This document shows positions 18,450 through 27,645 of a DNA stretch of 64,000 nt, piece after piece. The position numbers were made by a program, and so were the translations under genes. The stretch comes from Ktedonosporobacter rubrisoli (GTDB taxonomy: Bacteria > Chloroflexota > Ktedonobacteria > Ktedonobacterales > Ktedonobacteraceae). Position 1 is the stretch's first letter. Every line of letters begins with the position of its first letter. Location of the stretch: positions 6,014,001 through 6,078,000 of the forward strand of contig NZ_CP035758.1 of the NCBI RefSeq assembly GCF_004208415.1. Reading direction: 5' to 3'. The notes beneath the pieces were generated by a model. That model had not been told where the DNA came from. It saw only the letters and a program-made list of their open reading frames with translations, and searched no databases.

Positions 18450-18908
18450 CTAATTCATCCACTCGCCAGGAGGAACACGTACGCCACCGTTGCGATCCTT
18501 AAGAATCTTTGCATCGGCAGCCAGGCGCTGAGGAAGTTCTGAAACGTTAATACGATGCCAGTATGCAGCCGGGAAAAGTCCGAGGCCCACAGCGAGCGCC
18601 GCCCCAATATCGGCCCGATTAATAGGCACGCCAGCCGGGAGATGGAGCGGCACTTGTGTAATGACTTCCATTCTCCACAACAGCGCTACCGTAAAAATCA
18701 CCAGCTCGACGACGCAAGCGGCGGCATAGGACAGGACTTCCCTCTTTGGCCGCTTGCGATACACGATAGCCAGCACAACATTCAGGATAATTAAAAAGCC
18801 GGTAATCCATAGCGTAATAAAGGCAAGCTGTATTGGTCGTAAATGGAACAGTCCTCCTCCATTACTCACCAGGATACCAAATGAGACTAAAGAGACCAGG
18901 TTGATCAA
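18450..18908 (-). CDS. Small membrane protein of unknown function
   Basis: 152 residues, starting at TTG 18908 with GGGAGGT four bases before it; no ATG fits. Three or four hydrophobic segments are visible (about 4-18, 27-49, 59-78, and weaker 100-117), with a KRPKRE cytoplasmic loop and a hydrophilic C-terminal tail rich in Arg, Asp and Glu ending in PPGEWMN. It lies 40 bp after the stop of the upstream kinase gene on the same strand and may be cotranscribed with it. I do not recognise a family. The strong start signal and membrane pattern make it a real gene; its role is unknown. Confidence 0.65.
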   Translation of the reverse strand: MINLVSLVSFGILVSNGGGLFHLRPIQLAFITLWITGFLIILNVVLAIVYRKRPKREVLSYAAACVVELVIFTVALLWRMEVITQVPLHLPAGVPINRADIGAALAVGLGLFPAAYWHRINVSELPQRLAADAKILKDRNGGVRVPPGEWMN

Positions 18909-18948
18909 CGATACCTCCCACCCGAAACAGAGATCCTACAGCCAGAGA

Positions 18949-21492
18949 TTATTTGTACGTCACTAACAGATTTGAAAAAGCCACCTCCGTACCCTTTAGA
19001 TTCACCAACATGCCAATCTGACCTTTTTTTAACGAACTCTCTTGAGCCTTACTAATCTGTTTGCCATTCATAAAGAAGGTAAAATTGCTCCCATTCACCG
19101 CGAGCTTAAAGGTATTCGTATTGGCTTTCCCATGGCCGAAATGATATTCCTTGCCCAGCTTCTGACTCCAGAGCTTAGCCCAGGGATTAACATCTGAGCC
19201 GAAGCTATCGTCATATTTCCAGAACTGATACTCGCCTCCATCTTTGGTATTGGCCACATCAAAGAAATAGAACGTCGCAGCCGTCCTGCCATCTTTCTGC
19301 TTCGAAGTATAGTTTATAACCAGCCCGAACTGATTATCAACAGAATTATCGTCACCTTTTATCTCAGCCACATCAAGCGAATAGATAAACGAACCCGACA
19401 AGGTTTCATCAGGCAACAAGGCAATTGCAGCATGCGCATCGTTATTGGTAATATGATAGGCTCCGTCTTTAAATGTATAAGTTTGATTGTTTTTAGAAGT
19501 TGTCGGCCAGTTATGTGCATTCTGCTCAAGAGTATCCGAGAGAATCGTATTGGCCTGTACGGTAGCCAAGGCCCGCAAGGTAGCCGTCGCTGACACATCA
19601 GGAGTTGCTGCAGTCAAAGCAGGATTGACCTGCCTGCCAGGCAGATTTCGTAAAAATAGAAACGAGCCAGAGCCGAAAACCACCAGGAGAGCAGCCACGA
19701 TGAGCAGAAGCGCCTTCTTGTTCTTGTACGGCGCTTCTGGCTGGCTATCTCCTGCTTTCTTCTCCTCAGTCTCTGTAGCCGGCTGCTCCGGCAAGACTGG
19801 CAAGAGGCCGGTTACATATTGTCCTGGCTGCCCGGCAACTGGAACCTTCACCACCTTCATCGGCTGCGTCAGCTTCATCATACCAGTATTGCCGCCACCG
19901 AGATTGCCGGTAAGAGCCACAAGCGTTCCGGTCGCCCCTTTCTCGCCCTCGCCCTTATTCAGGGCCAGCATAACACCGGTTGCGCCAGGAGGAACATTAT
20001 TGAAATTCGGCGCATTGGTGGCATTGATAGGTGCAAAGGGTGGAGGCTGCGGCGCAGCAGGCTGATCAGCCTTGAAGGTTTTCTCTTGATCCGTGACCTC
20101 AGTTGCGCTGGCCATCGGCTGTTGAGCCTGGGCAGGACTTGCCTCGGCTACCGGGAAATCAAGTTGAGGCGGAGTTGAAGGGATCTCAACTTGCTGCTCC
20201 TGAGCAGCTTGCAGGCGGGCGCGCAGCCCAAGGCCCATGCCGCCCTGCGGCACTGCCGGTAGAGGAGTATTCTTTACAGCGTCGGCCTGCAGCGACGGCT
20301 CGATTGGCGAAGCAGTTGGCGCTTGCCCATACTGAGGAGCCTCCGAAGCGGCAGGCATCGGCAAATCCGAAGGCGATAAAAAGCCTGTAAACGAAGGCAG
20401 CGTCATACTCGTCTTAGCAATAATATCATTTCTAAAGGCACTTTCAGCAGCCTTAGGACGAGCGGCAGGCATCGCCCCGGTCGCCGGAGACAGGCCGCCT
20501 TGCGCCTCTGCTGCAGCCTTCTGTGCTTGCCAGACAGGATCAAATAAACCACGAGGCTTAAAACCACGTCCATCAGCAGATCTGGGATTACTCAAACCCG
20601 ATAAACCTCCCTGTAAATCTCCTAGCTGTACACCCGCAGCCGCCAGAGCCACGTGAAAAGCGCTGCCCAACTCCTGGGCTTTCGCATAGCGCTCCACAGG
20701 ACGTTTCGAGAGCACGCGTAGTAAAACTTGCTCGGCGGCCACCGGCAAATCGGGACGCAAAGTACGCGGTGCAGGAGGCTGTACATGCAGGTGCTGCATA
20801 GCAATCTGCATTGGCATCGTACCCTTAAAGGGTACAGTCCCGGTTACCATCTGGTATAAGATAACACCGAGTGAGTAGAGATCCGCCCGCGCATCTGTCT
20901 CCGCGCCGATGACTTGTTCGGGAGCCATATAATCAGGCGTTCCCATAGGCACACCAATACCGGTCAACCGAGACATTGGCGTCTCGCCTTCGGCAACAAT
21001 CTTGACAAGGCCAAAATCGGTCAAAAGCAAACGGCCTTCAGGTGTCATCAAAATATTGGCAGGCTTGATATCGCGATGAATAACGCCTCGCTCGTGAGCA
21101 TGGCCCAGGGCCGCTACTATCTGATCTAAATAATGCATCGCCTTGGGGAGAGTTAGCGCACCTTCGCGTTCAAGTTCATCGCGCAAGGTTCCACCACTAA
21201 TATAAGGCATAACCAGATAGGCCAGCCCTTCACGCTCCCCATACTCGTGCACCGGCATAATATTGGGGTGCTCTAACGATGCCGCCGCATCCGTTTCGCG
21301 CCGGAAGCGCTCCAGGAACGCGGCATGCTGATTGGAAGTCAGGGACGTCATGGGCAAGAGCACCTTGACGGCAACCTGACGCCGGGGGCGAGATTGCTGC
21401 GCCAGGAACACTGCACCCATACCGCCCTGACCGATGAGCTTCTGTAGAGTACAGGTACCCAGTGTCGTTCCTATCAATGCTTCTGCGTTCAT
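18949..21492 (-). CDS. Transmembrane Ser/Thr protein kinase with lectin-like ectodomain
   Basis: 847 residues from ATG 21492 (a TTG directly before it was rejected). The kinase domain (about 1-275) has glycine loop GQGGMGAVF, lysine in VAVKVLL, HRDIKPANIL, LTDFGLVKI and APEQVIG, all intact. A Pro/Ala/Gln-rich linker (about 290-585) ends with TG-centred elements such as GATGTLVALTGNL and NTGMMKL. One transmembrane helix (about 590-614) leads to an extracellular domain (about 650-847) with ITNNDAHAA, GLVINYTSK, FYFFDV and a terminal GTEVAFSNLLVTYK, resembling LamG/concanavalin-like folds of the 3-keto-disaccharide hydrolase type. It would be a receptor kinase, possibly for a cell-surface glycan (inference). 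A paralogue lies just upstream. Confidence 0.92.
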   Translation of the reverse strand: MNAEALIGTTLGTCTLQKLIGQGGMGAVFLAQQSRPRRQVAVKVLLPMTSLTSNQHAAFLERFRRETDAAASLEHPNIMPVHEYGEREGLAYLVMPYISGGTLRDELEREGALTLPKAMHYLDQIVAALGHAHERGVIHRDIKPANILMTPEGRLLLTDFGLVKIVAEGETPMSRLTGIGVPMGTPDYMAPEQVIGAETDARADLYSLGVILYQMVTGTVPFKGTMPMQIAMQHLHVQPPAPRTLRPDLPVAAEQVLLRVLSKRPVERYAKAQELGSAFHVALAAAGVQLGDLQGGLSGLSNPRSADGRGFKPRGLFDPVWQAQKAAAEAQGGLSPATGAMPAARPKAAESAFRNDIIAKTSMTLPSFTGFLSPSDLPMPAASEAPQYGQAPTASPIEPSLQADAVKNTPLPAVPQGGMGLGLRARLQAAQEQQVEIPSTPPQLDFPVAEASPAQAQQPMASATEVTDQEKTFKADQPAAPQPPPFAPINATNAPNFNNVPPGATGVMLALNKGEGEKGATGTLVALTGNLGGGNTGMMKLTQPMKVVKVPVAGQPGQYVTGLLPVLPEQPATETEEKKAGDSQPEAPYKNKKALLLIVAALLVVFGSGSFLFLRNLPGRQVNPALTAATPDVSATATLRALATVQANTILSDTLEQNAHNWPTTSKNNQTYTFKDGAYHITNNDAHAAIALLPDETLSGSFIYSLDVAEIKGDDNSVDNQFGLVINYTSKQKDGRTAATFYFFDVANTKDGGEYQFWKYDDSFGSDVNPWAKLWSQKLGKEYHFGHGKANTNTFKLAVNGSNFTFFMNGKQISKAQESSLKKGQIGMLVNLKGTEVAFSNLLVTYK

Positions 21493-21640
21493 CAAACTTT
21501 ACCCCTCTTTGCCGTCATGTACGACCGTTGCGCATGGTTTTCCTTCAGGCTCAGATTATTCTCTCTTAGCACAGCTTCAACTCAAATAGTGAACAGGTAA
21601 ATGAGCCGGGCAGGCAGCCCACCGGGACCGCCCGCAAAGG

Positions 21641-24355
21641 CTATTTACGCGTTAATAGAAGCTTCTTAAAGGCAACCTCTGTGCCGTTCAGATTCACAAT
21701 CATGCCAACTGTGCCTGTTGAGAGCGATTTATCTTGAATCGTTTTGACAGTCTTGTCGTTGACAATAAAGGTGAATTTATCACCATCCATGGCTATTTTA
21801 AACGTATTCGCGCTACGTCCCTGATGGAACTCATCAGTAAATGGCTGATGCCAGATCTCCGTCCAGGGCGAAGCTCCTTTTTGCGAGTCATCATACTTCC
21901 AGAATTGATACTCGCCACCCTTCATATTTACAACTTCAAAGCTATAGAAAGAAGTAACAGTGGCTCCCCCATTTGTCTGTTGCTTAAAGCGGAAAATCAT
22001 CCCAAAGGAGTTATTAGGGGAGTTATCGTCCCCATTTACTTCCTGCATCGTGAGCGTATACACCATGGGCCCATTGAATGCGCTTGCTTGCAAAACTGCG
22101 GCCCGGCCATTATCGCCCTTATCAGTTATGTGATACGCGCCATCCTTAAAAGCAAAGACATCAGGGGGCGTGGTCATCCAATTATGCACGTTGTGATCCA
22201 GGGGATCTGCTAGAATGACGTTGGCCTGCGCAGTAGAGTGAGCAAGCGCAGTGGTGGTGGCCTGTAAATCAGGCGTCGCCGCTACTGATGCGTTATTGAC
22301 GCTTGCAGGCTGCCTGGTTGGCTGATTGCGCATATAGAGAAACGCGCCGATGGCTCCGCCCGCGATGAGTAGAATGACGATTACAATCGCGACTATCTTT
22401 ACCCAGAGCCTGCTACCTTTTTTCTTCTCTGGCAGGCCTGCTGGCTGTTCGCCACCATCAGCCTGCGCGGAAACTGGCAAGATCCCTGTTACGAATTGCC
22501 CTGGCTGACCGGCTACAGGCATTTTAAGCACTTTGGCTGGCCCCGTCAACTTTATAGACCCAGTTGAGCCCTGCTGTCCCGTAGGCAGCGCGCCAGTATT
22601 TGCAGAGCTGAGGCCAATCCCTTGCTCGGGCGTTGGCGCCATGGCTTCGGTCTGGGCCCCAAACGGTGCTACAGCACCATACTGTGCAGAGCTAGCGCTC
22701 AGGCCAGCTTTTTCGGGGACCTCAATAGGAGCGCTATTGACGAATAAACCACTTCCCGGAGCGGGCGGCACCGCTCTGCTACCTGGTACAAATTGGCCAG
22801 GAGTCGCCGCTACGTTCTTACCAGTGACGGCTATCCCTTCCTGCCCGCTAGCACCTATCAGAGGGAATTTACCGGTTCGCGAGAGCAGCCCACCACCGGC
22901 GCGCGCCTTATCGACGCCAGTCGCCGGAAAGGCTCCGGTTGAGACTGCGGGAGAGGCCCCGGTCAGACCGTTGGCAAAATTTCCATTAGCTAATGTCGAT
23001 CCTGGCTGCGGGGCTTTATTGACAATGTTGCTCTCTGAATTTGCGGCGGGCACCGCGCCCGTAGATGCTGCATTGTAAGTATTGCCACCATTATTGGCCG
23101 CCGCCATCGCTCCCGTGTAGCTGCTTAAGAGCCCCTTCCCGCCGTTGGGAGTCGTCATCGCTCCCGTATAGCTGCTCAAGAGCCCCTTCCCGCCGTTGGG
23201 AGTCGTCATCGCTCCCGTTAAGCCACCGCCATTGTTTGCCGCCTCCACAGAGCCCGTAGATCCATTCAGCAGCCAGTTCCCTTTCTCAGGCTCAAAGACT
23301 GCATCTGTCTCATTTCTCATTTGTCCTCCTCCAGCAGGAGGTATTGCTCCGTTTACAGGTTGATCTGACAATTCTCCATTCCCCCCAATGGCAGGCGCTT
23401 TCCCAGTCTGCCTGATCTGATCGAATAGCCCTTGCGGCGTCACAAAGCGCCCGGTAGAGCTACTCAGAAATCCGTTCGTCTGTGTAACTTGTATGCCCGC
23501 ACTTATCAGAGCTGCCCGAAACGCCTTAGCCAGTTCCTCAGCAGTTGCATAGCGATCAGCGGGACGCTTGGCTAATGAACGTAGAATTACTTGTTCCGCC
23601 GCAGCTGGCAGATCGGGGCGTAATTCCTGTGGAGAAGGAGGTGGGGCCTGCAAATGCTGAGCGGCAATCTGCATTGGTGTCTCGCCCTGAAATGGCGTGG
23701 TTCCTGTCACCATCTGATACAGAATAACACCGAGTGAGTAGAGATCTGCCCGCGCATCTACATCTTCGCCAATCACTTGCTCGGGCGACATATAATCAGG
23801 CGTACCAACCGGGGCGCCGGCTCCGGTCAGGCGGACCTGATTAGCCGAGCCTTCGGCAACAATCTTGACAAGGCCAAAATCGGTAAGCAGTAAACGCCCT
23901 TCCTGCGTCTTTAATATATTTGCAGGTTTGATGTCTCGGTGAATAACGCCATGGTCATGAGCATAGTCAAGGGCGGCCGCAATCTGGTCCAGGTAGTTGG
24001 AGACCTTATCAAGGGACAAGGGACCCTGCCGCACGAGTTCATCGCGCAAGGTTCCACCACTGATATAAGGCATAACCAGATAGGCAAGTCCGCCTCTCTC
24101 TCCATACTCATGGACCGGAGTAATATTGGGATGTTCCATAGACGCAGCTGCATCTGTCTCACGCCGGAACCGCTCTATGAACGCTGCCAGTTGATTAGGG
24201 CTCAATGGTGTCATCGGTAACAACACTTTCACGGCAACCTGACGCCGGGGGCGTGATTGTTGCGCCAGAAACACTGCTCCCATACCACCTTGCCCTACCA
24301 ATTTCTGGAGTGTACAGGTACCTAACACTGTTCCTATCAATGCTTCTGCGTTCAT
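21641..24355 (-). CDS. Transmembrane Ser/Thr protein kinase, paralogue of the neighbour
   Basis: 904 residues. The first 275 match the downstream kinase almost position for position (GQGGMGAVFLAQ, VAVKVLLPMTPL, HRDIKPANIL, LTDFGLVKI, SPEQVIG where most kinases have APE). The linker (about 290-645) is longer, Gly/Asn/Ala-rich, and repeats S/T-G-A/S elements (LTGAM, YTGAM, STGAV, LTGAS, STGAF, RTGKF, STGSI), including a 51-bp tandem duplication. A transmembrane helix (about 648-672) precedes the same lectin-like ectodomain (about 705-904) as the neighbour, with FYSFEVVN, EYQFWKYDDS and GTEVAFKKLLLTRK. The pair arose by tandem duplication; the intergenic gap is 148 bp. Linker repeats may be phosphorylation or docking sites, which is inference. 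Confidence 0.92.
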   Translation of the reverse strand: MNAEALIGTVLGTCTLQKLVGQGGMGAVFLAQQSRPRRQVAVKVLLPMTPLSPNQLAAFIERFRRETDAAASMEHPNITPVHEYGERGGLAYLVMPYISGGTLRDELVRQGPLSLDKVSNYLDQIAAALDYAHDHGVIHRDIKPANILKTQEGRLLLTDFGLVKIVAEGSANQVRLTGAGAPVGTPDYMSPEQVIGEDVDARADLYSLGVILYQMVTGTTPFQGETPMQIAAQHLQAPPPSPQELRPDLPAAAEQVILRSLAKRPADRYATAEELAKAFRAALISAGIQVTQTNGFLSSSTGRFVTPQGLFDQIRQTGKAPAIGGNGELSDQPVNGAIPPAGGGQMRNETDAVFEPEKGNWLLNGSTGSVEAANNGGGLTGAMTTPNGGKGLLSSYTGAMTTPNGGKGLLSSYTGAMAAANNGGNTYNAASTGAVPAANSESNIVNKAPQPGSTLANGNFANGLTGASPAVSTGAFPATGVDKARAGGGLLSRTGKFPLIGASGQEGIAVTGKNVAATPGQFVPGSRAVPPAPGSGLFVNSAPIEVPEKAGLSASSAQYGAVAPFGAQTEAMAPTPEQGIGLSSANTGALPTGQQGSTGSIKLTGPAKVLKMPVAGQPGQFVTGILPVSAQADGGEQPAGLPEKKKGSRLWVKIVAIVIVILLIAGGAIGAFLYMRNQPTRQPASVNNASVAATPDLQATTTALAHSTAQANVILADPLDHNVHNWMTTPPDVFAFKDGAYHITDKGDNGRAAVLQASAFNGPMVYTLTMQEVNGDDNSPNNSFGMIFRFKQQTNGGATVTSFYSFEVVNMKGGEYQFWKYDDSQKGASPWTEIWHQPFTDEFHQGRSANTFKIAMDGDKFTFIVNDKTVKTIQDKSLSTGTVGMIVNLNGTEVAFKKLLLTRK
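23120..23219. repeat. 51-bp tandem duplication inside the kinase linker
   Basis: Two adjacent copies (from 23120 and from 23171) differ at one base in the core (GCTGCTTAAG against GCTGCTCAAG) and encode the 17-residue unit GAMTTPNGGKGLLSSYT on the minus strand. Near-identity indicates recent slippage or recombination, and copy number may vary between strains. Confidence 0.85.
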
Positions 24356-24741
24356 TAAAAACTCTACCCCTCTTTATCGCTGATATCCGGACAAATCAGC
24401 CAGAATCCTCTTCTTTCCCTCCACAGACCACTATAATAAACTCATACTCTCCTACATATTAGTCAACTTGTATAGTTCTGACAATGCATCAAGCCCATAA
24501 GCATGACCAAAGTAATGTTTGTCGCTATTTGTATTATTCTGAAGCTTTGCGTCTCGTAGATGCTGCAAAATATTCTTTTGCGGTAGATAGAGTGAAAGTC
24601 TTGCTGATTTTGCGAATTAGGAATTGTGAGAAATTTTAAGGGGATTTCCTCAAGCCTTCATTTGTCTTGCGTGGCCAGAGAATAGTAAAGTTTTCACAGG
24701 AGATTGCGACCTTCTAGCCAGGAGGCGACAAAACCAGAATT
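24356..24741. other. Intergenic region upstream of the kinase gene
   Basis: About 385 bp, AT-rich near the kinase start. It presumably holds the kinase promoter, but I cannot point to a clear -35/-10 pair. No gene is supported. Confidence 0.4.
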
Positions 24742-24768
24742 TTCCTGGCTCTATAATAGAGCCAGGAA
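24742..24768 (-). terminator. Hairpin after the helicase gene
   Basis: TTCCTGGCTCT (24742-24752) and AGAGCCAGGAA (24758-24768) form a perfect 11-bp stem with a 5-nt loop, 38 bp past the helicase stop. The following minus-strand sequence, AATTCTGGTTTTG, is only moderately U-rich. Confidence 0.65.
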
Positions 24769-24805
24769 CACAAAAGACATTGCTGGTGATAAGCCCGCAC
24801 TCGGC

Positions 24806-27403
24806 TCAGACATCGCCCACATAGGCCTGAGCATCATCAATGCCGTGCGCGTCTCTATCTTCTTCGGCATCAAGTGGAACCGCCTCTTCGCCGACATGCG
24901 CAACCATGGAAGGCACGGTACGGCTCTGGACGATGATGCCGTGCAGCAAGGAGGCCGAGGCCTGACCTAAGAGGGGACGCAGGCGTTCCAGGCGCTCGCG
25001 TTGAAGGCGTAGTTGCTCATCGCGCCTTCTGGCATAGACAGAAGACGTACGGGAATTTTGCGCGCCTTCAATCATTACCGGGGGCGCTTCCTCCCATATT
25101 TGAGGCGCATCGAGGACCTGACCAACTGCCGATTGCACCTGTTGAAGCAGATCGATGCTCTGATTGAGTATCATCAGAATATCGCCTTCCGCCAGATCGA
25201 TGCGCTTGAGCAAGCCAACGAGCGTCATACCGCGCGACCAGGCCAGGGCGATACCATGGAATTCTGCCACGATGTCTGGCGTATAGCTAAGGCCAGCGCG
25301 TTCTTCAATTCCGTGCACATGCTGGGCGATCTGCCAGAGCTCACGCCGAATGCGGCTAAGCCTGGCATGGATGACGTCGCGATTGTTGAGGCGACGATCA
25401 TTATCAAAGGTAAACCAGCTACACACCTCGGCCAGTTCAGCGGCCGATAGCTCGTCAAGGGCGCCGCTGAGCATCAATTCAATGATCATGATCCCGGCGG
25501 GATGGAAGATGCTGCGTAAGAGCTGTCCCTTGAGGGTGAGGCGATCATCCTGGCCAATATAGCCAAGGGCGCGCAAGGCAAAGATGGTGCCATCGAGCTC
25601 GGCTGCCCCAGCTCGGCTCAAGGGAAAGGCCCCGATCCTCTGCCGACGTTTCTCCAGGGCCTGTAACGCGCTCTCTGAAGCTGCTCCCTTTTTCTTTTTG
25701 CCGGACTTGCTAGCTTTGCGATAGCGCTTTTCCAGGCGATGCAGCTCGCTCAATTCCCAGAGCAAGTAGCGCTGATACTCGCGCAGGCTGGAAGCGCAGA
25801 TTCGGCGCAGATGCTGTACGTCGCCAGGACGCCAGAGGTTGAGCACAGAGTTATAGCGAATAACAAAGGAGCTGGTTACCGGCAATAAGTCGGCGGTGAT
25901 GCGCTGGAACGAGGCCTCGAAGGGCTCCCAGGGAGAATAGGGAATGATTGCAGCGCCGCGCACATCCATGCCGCGCCGACCGGCACGACCTGTAAGTTGA
26001 CGGTATTCGTTTGGCGTGAGTAGGCGCATCTCCTGCCCATCAAATTTGCTAAGGCTGCCCACGATGACCGAGCGCGCCGGCATATTGATGCCAAGGGCCA
26101 GGGTATCGGTGGCAAAGACTGCCCGCAAGTAGCCACGCGCGAAAAGGGTCTCTACCAGAACCTTCAAGCCTGGCAGCAGGCCAGCATGATGGAAGGCCAG
26201 ACCGCGCGGCAAGAGGCCGAGCAGGGCGTGCACCTGCTGCAAGTTACGATCTTCTTTGGGCAAGTTTTCTAGCCAGACGCCAACTTCTTCCCGGATCAAA
26301 GCTTCTTCTTCGGGTGTCGTAAAATGATGCAGGGCCGAGCTCATAGCCGCCTCTTCTACCACGCGCCGTCCGGGCAGGAAGTAGAGGCAAGGGAGAAGAT
26401 CAGCATCGCGTAAGGCTGTGAGTAGCTCGCCCGCCTCTGGCGTTTTGCGCTGGCGCTGACGGCGCGGCCGCTGCTGCTCCTGCTGTCCAACTTCTTCGGT
26501 AGCTGTGTGCGTTTCGTGGGCCACATGCTCGCTGCGCGCCCTCTCACCTCTGCCCTTACGTCGGCGCTCCCACAGATCCGCGTCCAGCTCGTCTTCGTCC
26601 TCCTCTTCCTCATCAAAGACAAAGGTCCGTCCACGGCCCAGCATGCGGGCAAGCTTTGCCTCACCGCCTATATGCGGGAAACGTTCAACGCGCTTACCAT
26701 CGGCATCTTGTACGAGATGCAATTTACCGTCAAGAAAATAAAAATGCTCAAGGGGTACAGCGCGCTGCTCGTGCGTCACCAGTGAGACAGGTCTATGGAC
26801 ACGACTGATCCAGCTCGCCAGATCCTCAGCATTGCTCACGGTAGCCGAAAGGCCAACGAGTTGCACATGTGGAGGTGAACAAATAATGGCCTCCTCCCAC
26901 ACTGGACCCCGCCCTACATCGCTGAGATAGTGCAGCTCATCAAAGACGACAAAGCCCACATCGTTAAGTGAGGATAAACCCAACCGCCCATTGGCCTGCC
27001 AGTTTTCTCCACCTTCTTCCAGCAACATATTACGATACACCTCGGTTGTCATAATCACAATCGAGGCTCGGCTATGCTCCACGATATCCCCCGTCACTAA
27101 GCCTACCGTATCATGGCCGTAGAGCTCACGCAGATCACGATACTTTTGATTGGAAAGGGCTTTTAAGGGGGTCGTATAGATTACACGTTGATTGCGCTGC
27201 TGGGCCAGCCAGATCGCATACTCTGCAACGAGTGTTTTTCCAGTTCCTGTCGGAGCGGCAACCAGAACTGATTGTCCGTGGGCAAGCTGGCCAATCGCTT
27301 CTAATTGAAACTGATCGATAGAAAATGGATATCGCGCAATAAACTCTTGTATGCCCGCCGATATCTCCGGGTGGTTGTACCCGGCCTCCACATATTCGTC
27401 CAT
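24806..27403 (-). CDS. Ski2-like DExH-box RNA/DNA helicase with DSHCT-type C-terminus
   Basis: 865 residues from ATG 27403; a GTG two codons earlier is possible. Motif I is APTGTGKTLVAEYA near residue 52, Ia YTTPLKALSNQK, II FVVFDELHYLSD (DExH), III LSATVSN, V DTLALGINMPAR and VI QLTGRAGRRGMD. Between motifs III and IV an Arg/Glu-rich hydrophilic insertion (about 245-325, with EEEEDEDELDADLWERRR and QRPRRQRQR) interrupts the core. The C-terminal third (about 560-790) matches the helical DSHCT region of Ski2/Mtr4/HelY helicases, including WFTFDNDRRLNNRD. Bacterial members (HelY) are proposed to act on structured RNA. It stands alone between two hairpin terminators. Product class is confident; substrate is not known. 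Confidence 0.93.
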   Translation of the reverse strand: MDEYVEAGYNHPEISAGIQEFIARYPFSIDQFQLEAIGQLAHGQSVLVAAPTGTGKTLVAEYAIWLAQQRNQRVIYTTPLKALSNQKYRDLRELYGHDTVGLVTGDIVEHSRASIVIMTTEVYRNMLLEEGGENWQANGRLGLSSLNDVGFVVFDELHYLSDVGRGPVWEEAIICSPPHVQLVGLSATVSNAEDLASWISRVHRPVSLVTHEQRAVPLEHFYFLDGKLHLVQDADGKRVERFPHIGGEAKLARMLGRGRTFVFDEEEEDEDELDADLWERRRKGRGERARSEHVAHETHTATEEVGQQEQQRPRRQRQRKTPEAGELLTALRDADLLPCLYFLPGRRVVEEAAMSSALHHFTTPEEEALIREEVGVWLENLPKEDRNLQQVHALLGLLPRGLAFHHAGLLPGLKVLVETLFARGYLRAVFATDTLALGINMPARSVIVGSLSKFDGQEMRLLTPNEYRQLTGRAGRRGMDVRGAAIIPYSPWEPFEASFQRITADLLPVTSSFVIRYNSVLNLWRPGDVQHLRRICASSLREYQRYLLWELSELHRLEKRYRKASKSGKKKKGAASESALQALEKRRQRIGAFPLSRAGAAELDGTIFALRALGYIGQDDRLTLKGQLLRSIFHPAGIMIIELMLSGALDELSAAELAEVCSWFTFDNDRRLNNRDVIHARLSRIRRELWQIAQHVHGIEERAGLSYTPDIVAEFHGIALAWSRGMTLVGLLKRIDLAEGDILMILNQSIDLLQQVQSAVGQVLDAPQIWEEAPPVMIEGAQNSRTSSVYARRRDEQLRLQRERLERLRPLLGQASASLLHGIIVQSRTVPSMVAHVGEEAVPLDAEEDRDAHGIDDAQAYVGDV

Positions 27404-27592
27404 GATCACTCAAATGTTTTTTGTACTAAATTAAACACTATATTTGTATTTTCGTTCATTGTAACATGGTGTAAGAACATAAACAAGGGCAGCAATTTCT
27501 CAGCCCATGGCTGGAGGTAATATCTCTTGTCGCGTTAGGTAGGACAGTGAAGACGTTTTCGCGGCTCAATGCGCAGCCTGACCACCCATAGA

Positions 27593-27627
27593 ATGGTGAA
27601 GAGCTTCCTTGTTCCGCTCTTCACCAT
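27593..27627 (-). terminator. Hairpin terminator after the threonine dehydratase gene
   Basis: ATGGTGAAGAGC (27593-27604) pairs perfectly with GCTCTTCACCAT (27616-27627), a 12-bp stem with an 11-nt loop, 18 bp beyond the dehydratase stop. The T-tract is poor, but position and stem strength support termination. Confidence 0.7.
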
Positions 27628-27645
27628 CATGCTGTGCCTATAAGC

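Noticed and set aside
22900..23300. CRISPR-like array suggested by repeated blocks
   Set aside because: The repeats are in-frame coding units of the kinase linker, irregular, without unique spacers of equal length.
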